Assembly (NCBI GenBank): GCA_937958815.1
Contig: CALGMR010000013.1
Location: 1-64,000, forward strand
DNA: 64,000 nucleotides
Direction of reading: 5' to 3'
From: an uncultured Rhizobiaceae group bacterium
Lineage (GTDB): Bacteria > Pseudomonadota > Alphaproteobacteria > Rhizobiales > Rhizobiaceae
Below are positions 1-7,805 of the stretch, piece after piece. Position 1 is the first letter of the stretch. Every line of letters begins with the position of its first letter. The translations under genes and the position numbers were made by a program. Below the pieces are notes generated by a model, which saw only the letters and a list, made by a program, of their open reading frames with translations, had not been told where the DNA came from and did no database searches.

Positions 1-1
1 G

Positions 2-3000
2 CCTGTTGCGATCATCGATGCGGGTGTTGAGATCACAGATGTGGATGATACCGAGATTGAAACGGCGCTCATTCGTTTGACGAATGGCCAGATTGGCGAT
101 GTGTTGACCGTTGGCTCTTTGCCAGCAGGCATTACTGCGACGGTCTCGCCAGCCACAGCACTTGTGGCCACAGGAACCATCCAGATTGATCTGGTGGGCA
201 CTGCATCTTTGGCCGATTGGCAGACAGCTCTTGCGGCAATCAGCTACAACAATATCTCTGAAGATCCAGACACAACCACACGGTCTATGGTGGTGCGCAT
301 CAATGATGGTGATGACAACTCAACTGCCCGTTTGGCACAGGTCATTGTCACGGCCGTAAACGATGCCCCAACAGCCAACCCGGACGGCCCATTCTCGTTC
401 GATGAAGACACAAACTTTACGATCCCTGCGAGCAGCTTATTGTTCAATGACTCAGATCCGGAATCTGATGTTCTGACGGTTGTATCTGTACAGGATGCGG
501 TCAACGGAGCCGTTGCTATCGACGCATCAGGCAACATCACGTTTGTTCCCGATGCGCATTATAACGGCCCTGCATCTTTCACTTACACGGTGGATGATGG
601 CAATGGAGGTTCCACAATTGAAACTGTTGAACTGGACATCGTGAGTGTGAATGATGTTCCTGAAGTCGACCTTGATGGATCAACGGTCGGGCGTGATTTC
701 TCAACAAACTACATAGAAAACGGCATTGGCATCGCAATCGTCAACACAGACATCAGCATTCAGGATGCTGACCATGTAAATCTGACGGGTGCGACCGTTG
801 TGCTGAACAATGGGCGCGCAGGCGATATTTTGGAACTCGGTGTTTTGCCTGGCACAATGAGTGCGACGGTGATGCCCGGAGCGGGTTTGAACATGGACGG
901 TCAGATTACCGTTGTCCTATCGGGTGTCGCGTCTCTGGCTGATTATCAGGCCGCATTGCAAGCGATCACTTATCGCTCGAATTCTGAAACCCCGGCCACA
1001 GAGACAAGAGAAATTGAGATCATTGTCGATGATGGTTCGGATCAATCGCTCACTGCCAGAACCTTCATTGCAGTGACCAGTGTCAATGATGTGCCAGACG
1101 CCCGTGACGATGGTGCTGTGACGGCCATCGAAGTTCAAGAAGATGTTCCTCTTACATTCGATCCAGTTGTGGCAAACGATGTCGATCTCGATGGAGATGT
1201 GCTCACCATCACGCAGATCAATGGTGTCAGCATCATGCCTGGTGGCAGTGTAATTTTGCCGAACGGACTTCTTGATCTCGATATCAATGGTACAACTTTG
1301 ACCTTCAACCCAGCTGCAAACTATTTTGGACCGGTTGCATTTACCTATACAATCACAGACGGGATTGCATTTGATACGGCATCTGTCGATTTGAACGTTG
1401 TGTCCGTAAACGATGCACCAATAGCCGTTGACGATGGCCCGGTAATTCTGCTCGAAGATACGGAAGCGTTCTTTGATCCTATCACGCCAAACGATTCAGA
1501 TGTGGAAGGTGATGCGTTAAATATCGTAGCCATTGCCGGAACCACGATTGCAGTTGGGGAAACCGTTGCAGTTCCAAACGGTCAGGTGACTTTGGGTAGC
1601 GATGGGCGCACTTTGCGTTTCCAGCCTGACGCAGATTATTTTGGAACTGTTCCTATCACTTACACCGCTGGCGATGGACAAGACACAAGTGATGCGGTTG
1701 TGACTTTTGAAGTAACGCCAGTCAACGACGCATTGGTGCTGGTTGGCTCACCGCCTGATATTTCGCTCGATGATGGTTCTGTTGTAAACTTGCCTATGGC
1801 GCCATTTGTAAATGATCCAGACAATGATCCTGTTCTCTATTCGGCAACAGGTTTGCCGTCCGGCCTGTCGATTAATGCAAGCACGGGTGTGATTTCTGGC
1901 GTAATGGACAGTTCTGCGTCTCAAAGTGGACCTTACACAGTAACGCTAACGGCCTCTGATGGTGTTGCCAGCACAGTGACTGCCGACTTTATAATTACTG
2001 CGGTGAATACAATTCCTGTCGCCAGTGGCACGGCACATGTTCCAATTTCTGAGGGCGATGCTTTCTCTTTCGATGCCGGTGCATTGTTCAGCGATGCTGA
2101 TGCTGACGTTCTGGTGTTCAGTGAAACGGGACTGCCAACTTGGGCAAGCTTTGACCCTCTCACAGGAATGATCACTGGCACCGCGCCGATTGATGCGGCT
2201 ATTTTTGGTTCTGTTGCGGTGACAGTGACGGCCGATGATGTGGACGGTGGCAGTGTGTCGACGATCGTGACGCTTGCCCCTGAAAATGTTGCACCGATTG
2301 CTGTGGGTGTGGCACCGGACTTGTCGGTTGGTGAACTTGATGAAGTCTTGTTTAATGTGGCCGGACATTTTGCAGATGGCGGCAATGATATGGATGCTTT
2401 GACATTTACCGTATTAGGCCTGCCTGCGGGGTTGGAATTTGACCCTGCAACTGGGCTGATTTCGGGTGTGACTGAAGCTGGTTCTGGTCAAATAGCGCCT
2501 TACCGTGTTGTGCTCACTGCCGATGACGGTCAGGGCGGTGTAACAACTGACAGCTTTGAACTGACTGTTTCAGCGCCTGCTGACTATATCGAAGATAGTA
2601 TTCTGGATGATCTGACGGTTTCGACTGACGAGCCTGAAGACCTATTTGATGTGATTGGCACTGGTGATGAAGAAGTCAGTATCAATGAGCAGTTGACTGA
2701 AGACCTCAATGGCACCGCCGCACTTGATCAAGAAAGTGGTGTTCTGCTTTCTGCATTTGGTTCGATTTCCACTTCCAGCAACGTCACATTGGAGACACCA
2801 TCATTGGGTGCATCGGAGCAAGGCGTTGTTAGTGCTGATGATTTTGCGGGTGCTGGCGACTTGGGTGCGACTGCTGGCGCTGCATCGCCTTATAATAGTG
2901 ACGCTCCAGAGACGTTCGACTTCAACACCTTTATCGAAGAGAAAGAACTTCGTGATCAAGGAAACTATGATCCGCGGCTCGATAAATTCTTCATTGAGGT

Positions 3001-3373
3001 GTTGAACCGACACGATGTCGCGTTTCTTGAATTCAAACATTCATTGGATGCACTTCGAGACGGTACAATTGTGCGCGTGTCAATTACCCAGGCCGACGGT
3101 GGGCCACTTCCGGAGTGGATGAAACTGGTGCGTGAAGGTTTCATTTCAGCAAAACTGCCGATTCAAGACGAAACGGTTGATTTGAAAATCACTGTGATGT
3201 TGGGCAGTGGCAATGAACTGTCTAAGTCGATTTCAGTCGAAGTTGCTAATCAGCAAGCGCGGATCCTTGATGCTGTTGATGGTGAAGCAATTGCTCAAGA
3301 CGAAGAAAACACTGAAGCAAGCGAAAAATTGTCTCGCAGCGTTGAAGTTTTGGAAACTGAATCACCGGAATAA
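2..3373 (+). CDS. Large cadherin/Ig-like repeat surface protein, 3' part (5' end outside window)
   Basis: The reading frame is open from base 2, so the gene starts before the window and about 1120 C-terminal residues are visible. Roughly five cadherin-like or VCBS-like modules of about 110-130 residues end in VNDAP, VNDVP or VNDAL junctions and carry acidic, calcium-type motifs such as DDGNGG. They are followed by about three putative-Ig (He_PIG-like) modules with the signature LPSGLSINASTGVISG and variants. An acidic low-complexity linker follows. The last 150 residues contain a module with LPEWMKL and a terminal beta-rich stretch, which looks like a dystroglycan-type domain. There are no GGxGxD RTX nonapeptides. 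Such proteins are secreted adhesins or matrix proteins. An intrinsic terminator lies just downstream, and the export genes on the same strand suggest it is their cargo; that link is inference. Confidence 0.85.
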   Translation, partial: PVAIIDAGVEITDVDDTEIETALIRLTNGQIGDVLTVGSLPAGITATVSPATALVATGTIQIDLVGTASLADWQTALAAISYNNISEDPDTTTRSMVVRINDGDDNSTARLAQVIVTAVNDAPTANPDGPFSFDEDTNFTIPASSLLFNDSDPESDVLTVVSVQDAVNGAVAIDASGNITFVPDAHYNGPASFTYTVDDGNGGSTIETVELDIVSVNDVPEVDLDGSTVGRDFSTNYIENGIGIAIVNTDISIQDADHVNLTGATVVLNNGRAGDILELGVLPGTMSATVMPGAGLNMDGQITVVLSGVASLADYQAALQAITYRSNSETPATETREIEIIVDDGSDQSLTARTFIAVTSVNDVPDARDDGAVTAIEVQEDVPLTFDPVVANDVDLDGDVLTITQINGVSIMPGGSVILPNGLLDLDINGTTLTFNPAANYFGPVAFTYTITDGIAFDTASVDLNVVSVNDAPIAVDDGPVILLEDTEAFFDPITPNDSDVEGDALNIVAIAGTTIAVGETVAVPNGQVTLGSDGRTLRFQPDADYFGTVPITYTAGDGQDTSDAVVTFEVTPVNDALVLVGSPPDISLDDGSVVNLPMAPFVNDPDNDPVLYSATGLPSGLSINASTGVISGVMDSSASQSGPYTVTLTASDGVASTVTADFIITAVNTIPVASGTAHVPISEGDAFSFDAGALFSDADADVLVFSETGLPTWASFDPLTGMITGTAPIDAAIFGSVAVTVTADDVDGGSVSTIVTLAPENVAPIAVGVAPDLSVGELDEVLFNVAGHFADGGNDMDALTFTVLGLPAGLEFDPATGLISGVTEAGSGQIAPYRVVLTADDGQGGVTTDSFELTVSAPADYIEDSILDDLTVSTDEPEDLFDVIGTGDEEVSINEQLTEDLNGTAALDQESGVLLSAFGSISTSSNVTLETPSLGASEQGVVSADDFAGAGDLGATAGAASPYNSDAPETFDFNTFIEEKELRDQGNYDPRLDKFFIEVLNRHDVAFLEFKHSLDALRDGTIVRVSITQADGGPLPEWMKLVREGFISAKLPIQDETVDLKITVMLGSGNELSKSISVEVANQQARILDAVDGEAIAQDEENTEASEKLSRSVEVLETESPE

Positions 3374-3395
3374 AAGCCAATAAAATCAAATATCT

Positions 3396-3430
3396 AAAAA
3401 GGGTGCAAACTTGGTTTTGCGCCCTTTTTT
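3396..3430 (+). terminator. Intrinsic terminator after the repeat protein
   Basis: The stem 3401-3409 pairs with 3416-3424 (nine pairs including one G-U), flanked by an A-run and followed by six T. It lies 23 bases after the stop codon and separates the repeat-protein gene from the TolC-like gene. Confidence 0.85.
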
Positions 3431-3599
3431 GTGCGCAAATGCCGTTGCGGCTTTATAGTAAATAAATTCACAAAAAAAGCCGTCACGTTAAGCCTTCATT
3501 AGTCATAACTAGCGATATTCAACTCATCATCGAATGTGTCGATTGTGGGTTTCTGCAGTGGGCATCCTCGAAGCGTAATTTGTAACAGAGGAAATAACA

Positions 3600-5297
3600 G
3601 TGAAGCGTATTCTTCTCACAACGGCATTGGCTCTTACAGTCTCTGCCTGCACCATCACTCCAAAACCATTGACGACTGGTGCTATTTCCAGTTTTGCAAC
3701 TGATAAGCTTTCTCGTGTCACAGCGGGCCAAGAGCCTGTTTCGAATGCGATTACGCTTCATGAAGCTATGGCTCGTGCATTGAAATACAATCTCGATTTC
3801 CACGTGGAGCTTTACAACGAAGCGCTTGCTGCAAAACAACTCGCCAATGCGCGTCTCGATACGCTTCCTAATCTGGTGGCTTCAGCCGGTTACACCGGAC
3901 GTAGTAATGACAGTGGGACAACAGGCACGACAACGCTTCCTGACAGAAACAGATTTGAAGAAGATATTACTCTCTCTTGGAATATCCTTGACTTCGGGTT
4001 GAGCAAAATTCGCGCGGAACAGGCCGCTGATGAAGTGCTGATTGCACGTGAAACCCGTCGTAAAATTATCAACCGGATTATCGAAGATGTTCGTACAGCT
4101 TACTGGCGCGCGGTTTCTGCTGACCGGCTTGTCGTAGGGCTTCGCAAACTGGAAGGTCGCACTGAACGTGCTTATCAAAACTCGAAAGCTTTGCAGCGCG
4201 ACGGTGAAACTTCGCCTTTGACAGCGCTGACTTATCAGCGTGAACTTGTTGAGATTCAGCAACGTATTCAACGTTTGGAAAAAGATTTATCGCTTGCGAA
4301 GATCCAGTTGTCAGCTTTGATGAATGTTCGACCAAATGAACATTACACATTGGCGCAACCAAAGCGTCGTGCGGACAGCACATCATTGAAAATGTCCAAT
4401 GATGAAATGGTGTTTGCGGCATTGGAAAATCGCCCTGAACTGCGCGACATCCAATACAAACTTCGCATCAATGCGAAAGAATCTAAGGTTAAGCTCTTGC
4501 AGCTCTTGCCTGGCATTAATGTATTTGCAGGTCAGAATCTCAATTCTGACAGTCAGTTGTTGAACGGCAACTGGATTGGTTGGGGTGCCAAAGCCACGCT
4601 TAACCTCTTGAATATCTTCAAATATCCTACGCAAAAACGTTTGATTGAAGGCAAGGATGAAGTGCTTGATGCACGTGCTCTGGCTGTCACGATGGCCATC
4701 ATGACACAAGTTCATGTGAGCCGTGTGCGTTACATGAATTCGAAGAAGCTTTATCGCACTGCAGCAAAGCATCTTGCTGTACAGCGGGGAATTTTGAAAC
4801 AAATCCGCGCTAGCAGCAGCGAAGGTTTGGCGAGTGAGCAAACTCTCATTCGTGAAGAGATGAACACTTTGGTCAGCCAGGTTTCTGCCGATATCGCATA
4901 TGCAGATTTGCAAAACTCCTTTGCCAATATCTTCGCGTCCATGGGCATTGACCCATATGCAGACGATTTGAAGGCCAATGACAATATCGCTTCTTTGTCA
5001 GAATCACTGCGCAAAGTTTGGATCGAGCGTGGTGACATGTCTGGCGCTGCATATCGTGCCAAACGATCAGCTAAGTCTGGCAAGATTTCGCATGGCACGA
5101 CCTCCAAAAAAGTTGAAGCTCCAAAGGTCATCAAGGCACATGTGAGCCCGCCAGCATCTGCAGGCGGCAATTGGAAAAAAGTAGAACAGAACGGCGCTGT
5201 GAAATCGATTGCCCCCAAGCGGACGTCATTTTGGAGCAAACTTAAAGCCGCCGCGAAATCAAATTCAGCCAATTCAAATGTAGAGTCTACGAGATAG
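3600..5297 (+). CDS. TolC-like outer-membrane efflux lipoprotein
   Basis: The product has 565 residues and a GTG start preceded by AGAGGAA. The N-terminus is a lipoprotein signal with the cysteine at position 17 (TVSAC). The body shows the two-fold repeated helical pattern of the TolC/OEP family: ITLHEAMARALKYN near residue 50, a second half around ENRPELRDIQYKLRIN, and heptad-rich helices. The C-terminal 80 residues are an extra Lys/Ser/Pro-rich basic tail not usual in TolC. In family terms it should form the outer-membrane channel of a tripartite exporter. It is the first gene of the run 3600-9934, with two adaptor-type proteins and an M50 protease fusion downstream. Confidence 0.85.
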   Translation: MKRILLTTALALTVSACTITPKPLTTGAISSFATDKLSRVTAGQEPVSNAITLHEAMARALKYNLDFHVELYNEALAAKQLANARLDTLPNLVASAGYTGRSNDSGTTGTTTLPDRNRFEEDITLSWNILDFGLSKIRAEQAADEVLIARETRRKIINRIIEDVRTAYWRAVSADRLVVGLRKLEGRTERAYQNSKALQRDGETSPLTALTYQRELVEIQQRIQRLEKDLSLAKIQLSALMNVRPNEHYTLAQPKRRADSTSLKMSNDEMVFAALENRPELRDIQYKLRINAKESKVKLLQLLPGINVFAGQNLNSDSQLLNGNWIGWGAKATLNLLNIFKYPTQKRLIEGKDEVLDARALAVTMAIMTQVHVSRVRYMNSKKLYRTAAKHLAVQRGILKQIRASSSEGLASEQTLIREEMNTLVSQVSADIAYADLQNSFANIFASMGIDPYADDLKANDNIASLSESLRKVWIERGDMSGAAYRAKRSAKSGKISHGTTSKKVEAPKVIKAHVSPPASAGGNWKKVEQNGAVKSIAPKRTSFWSKLKAAAKSNSANSNVESTR

Positions 5298-5378
5298 ATC
5301 TCTGTGAATGATCATAGACATACAAAACCAATTGCATGTTTTAATGAACATGCAGAATCGTAAATGGAAGAAATTACA

Positions 5379-6230
5379 ATGAAATCGACCTTGCTCATCA
5401 CTGCATGTTTCTTGTCTTCAGCTGTTGTATTTGGTTCGGCGGCTCATGCGGGCTCTGCTTCTGAAGCAGTGACCAAAATGTCTGACGGAAACGCCAAAGC
5501 TTTGGCTGCTCCAAAAGATCCTGGCGTGGATAAATCAAAAACAAGTTCGGTGGAAACCAAAGACAAATATGACGCGCGTGGCGTGGTTGTTCCCAACGCA
5601 GAAGTTACTCTTGCTGCTGGTGTCTCTGCAAAAATTGACCAGCTTCCTTTCAAAGCTGGTGAGAAGTTCCGCAAAGGTGATTTGCTGGTTGGTTTCAATT
5701 GTGCACGTCAACAAGCCGACCTTCGTGGAGCGAAAGCTTCCCTTGGTAAGGTCAGCTCATTTTATCAGGGCAAAAAGCGTTTGAAAGCGCGTGGTGCAGC
5801 TGGCGGTCAAGAAGTTCGTGAAGCAGCAGCTGATGTTGCGACCGCGACAGCAACCGTTGATGGCCTTCGTGAAATCATCACACTTTGCAACATCAGTGCG
5901 CCATTTAATGGTCGCGTGGTGGAACGCCATGCTGAGACATTTGAAATTCCTGCAACAAGTGCACCCATCCTCACTGTCGTTGACGACAGCGCATTGGAGC
6001 TCGACTTGATCGTGCCTTCTAAATGGCTTCGCTGGGTCAAAGCAGGATCAACGTTTGATTTTGCAGTTGATGAACTTGGTAAAAGTTACAAAGCGCGTGT
6101 TGCTCGCCTTGGCGCCAAGGTCGATGCCGTTAGCCAAACAATTCGTTTGACCGGAAGTTTCGTTACCCGCCCTGGCACAGTGTTGGCAGGTATGAGTGGC
6201 ACGGCAAAGTTTGCACCACCAACAAATTGA
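5379..6230 (+). CDS. Small periplasmic HlyD-like adaptor
   Basis: The product has 283 residues. The ATG at 5379 is preferred over 5364 because GGAAG sits just before it. Residues 1-24 are a Sec signal peptide ending AHA. After a charged linker comes a lipoyl/barrel-sandwich half motif (ARGVVVPNAEVTLAAG), a short helical hairpin (residues about 115-165, with ARQQADLRGAKASLGK), the second lipoyl half (NISAPFNGRVVERHAETFE) and a beta-barrel domain. There is no membrane anchor beyond the signal peptide, so it looks freely periplasmic, unlike a classical HlyD. It is shorter than the usual 350-450 residues of membrane fusion proteins. It lies about 80 bp after the TolC-like gene and probably acts with it. 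Confidence 0.8.
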   Translation: MKSTLLITACFLSSAVVFGSAAHAGSASEAVTKMSDGNAKALAAPKDPGVDKSKTSSVETKDKYDARGVVVPNAEVTLAAGVSAKIDQLPFKAGEKFRKGDLLVGFNCARQQADLRGAKASLGKVSSFYQGKKRLKARGAAGGQEVREAAADVATATATVDGLREIITLCNISAPFNGRVVERHAETFEIPATSAPILTVVDDSALELDLIVPSKWLRWVKAGSTFDFAVDELGKSYKARVARLGAKVDAVSQTIRLTGSFVTRPGTVLAGMSGTAKFAPPTN

Positions 6231-6238
6231 TTTCTTCG

Positions 6239-6261
6239 CAGGCTGGTGAAAACCCAGCCTG
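6239..6261 (+). other. Hairpin between adaptor genes
   Basis: An 8-bp perfect stem (6239-6246 with 6254-6261) with a 7-base loop is followed by TTATTCTT. It may be a weak terminator or an mRNA-processing element inside the export operon. It has no proper T-run, so full termination is doubtful. Confidence 0.45.
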
Positions 6262-6308
6262 TTATTCTTCATTGATACCTTACACGGTGAAACTGGAATA
6301 CACATTTA

Positions 6309-7805
6309 ATGACGCAAGAGACCGCGCCACAAAGGCCAACCCAGCGTATTACGACCTTTAGCTCGAAGGCTCAGTCTTCGGGCTCTGTCGTTTCTGAACA
6401 TCGTGAAAAACTCAAGTCTTCCGAACAGCCTGCACCTGTTCCTAAATCCCCCGCTTCTGCGCCGCGTCGCACCAATGAAGCTGATGTGGCCAATGCTTTG
6501 CTCAGTCTGGAACGCGAGGCACGCTCTGCTTTAACCGAGGCCGAACTTGGCTATTTAATGGTCAACGGTTCGCGTGTCGCCTTACAGTACCGCCAAGCTC
6601 TGTTGCTTATGCGGGCAGGGCCCAAAAAACATCGTGTGGTGTCTGTATCCTCGCTTTCTGCGATTGATCGCAATTCAACCTTTATCAGATGGGTGGAAAG
6701 TCTCGCCTCCGCGAAATTGACGGGAGAAAACCTTTCTAAGATCGTCTCGTTCAATGCGCGTGCAGATGCTACCACACAAGATCTGGATGCAAGCTCCTAC
6801 CCATTTGCGCAAATGGCATTTGTGCCACTGCAATTGCGCGATGGAACTGTGTTCGCTCATCTTTTGTTCACGCGTGAAAATGAGTGGGATGAACGCAGCC
6901 TGGTGAGCGCTGCTCGCTTGGCAGAAACGTATTCGCACTCGTGGGAATTTATTGTCGGGCCGAAACGGGCCAAGCGACGTTTGCGCTCCAAATCATTGTC
7001 CGCAGCATTGATTGCGGCTTGCTTTGTGGTCGCCGCGTTTTTACCCGTACCTCTTTCAGTTCTAGCGCCTGCGGAAGTGACGCCAGCCAATCCATTCGTG
7101 GTAGCTGCTCCTATTGATGGTGCTGTTGAAACTGTAGCAGTTGACCCCAACACATTTGTCAAAAAGGGTGACCTGCTTTTCACGTATTCAAACACTGAAC
7201 TGAGCAATAGGCTGAAACTTGCAGGTCAAGCAGTAAGCGTTGCCGAGGCGCGCTATCAACAGAGCTTGCGAACATCGTTTTCTGACCCTGCCGCCAAGCG
7301 CGAGTTGGCGATTGCGCAAAGTGAATTGAAGTTAAAAGCTGGCGAATATGATTACGCAAGCGAACTTCTTGCAAAAGCAGAAGTGAAGGCCGGTGCGTCT
7401 GGATTGGTGATTTTTGCCGATAAGGACACATGGACTGGACGTCCTGTTGCAACGGGTGAACGCATCATGCGTATTGCCGATCCTTCACAAGTGGAAGTCA
7501 CTGTTAATCTTCCTGTTTCCGATGCGATTGTTTTGAAACAAGGTGCTGAAGTTCAGCTTTATCTCGACAGCGATCCGTTGACTGCTGTGAAAGCAGAATT
7601 GTCCAGTGCAAGTTTTCACGCCCAGCCAGATGCAGCTGGTGCTTTGAGCTATCGAGTGCGCGCAAAATTTGTGCCCGAAGAAGGCGCTGATGTTCCTCGT
7701 ATTGGTTTGCGTGGAACCGCTAAGGTCTATGGTGATCGTGTGCTCCTTGGATATTACCTCTTCCGCAAACCCTTGTCAGCGATCCGTCAATGGATCGGGT
7801 ATTAA
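6309..7805 (+). CDS. Inner-membrane HlyD-like adaptor with GAF-like cytoplasmic domain
   Basis: The product has 498 residues. Residues 1-60 are Ser/Pro-rich and probably disordered. Residues 60-220 form a soluble domain with a GAF-like alternation (ALTEAELGYLMVNGSRVALQ, then FAQMAFVPLQLRDGTVFAHL). A single membrane helix follows at about 230-248 (LIAACFVVAAFLPVPLSVL). The periplasmic part has a lipoyl half (VVAAPIDGAVETVAVDPN), a short helical hairpin, the second lipoyl half (VKAGASGLVIFADKDTWTGR) and a beta-barrel. A HlyD protein with a cytoplasmic sensory-type domain of this size is unusual. Its last codons overlap the start of the downstream M50 gene by 16 bp, which suggests translational coupling. 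GAF is a guess from the secondary-structure pattern. Confidence 0.8.
   Translation: MTQETAPQRPTQRITTFSSKAQSSGSVVSEHREKLKSSEQPAPVPKSPASAPRRTNEADVANALLSLEREARSALTEAELGYLMVNGSRVALQYRQALLLMRAGPKKHRVVSVSSLSAIDRNSTFIRWVESLASAKLTGENLSKIVSFNARADATTQDLDASSYPFAQMAFVPLQLRDGTVFAHLLFTRENEWDERSLVSAARLAETYSHSWEFIVGPKRAKRRLRSKSLSAALIAACFVVAAFLPVPLSVLAPAEVTPANPFVVAAPIDGAVETVAVDPNTFVKKGDLLFTYSNTELSNRLKLAGQAVSVAEARYQQSLRTSFSDPAAKRELAIAQSELKLKAGEYDYASELLAKAEVKAGASGLVIFADKDTWTGRPVATGERIMRIADPSQVEVTVNLPVSDAIVLKQGAEVQLYLDSDPLTAVKAELSSASFHAQPDAAGALSYRVRAKFVPEEGADVPRIGLRGTAKVYGDRVLLGYYLFRKPLSAIRQWIGY

Noticed and set aside
1933-2385. Minus-strand frames opposite the repeat protein
   Set aside because: Repeats with biased codons often leave the opposite strand open. 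The peptides are low-complexity Ser/Thr/Ala-rich.
2-3373. RTX toxin or RTX adhesin
   Set aside because: No GGxGxDxUx nonapeptides are present. The repeats are cadherin-like and Ig-like.
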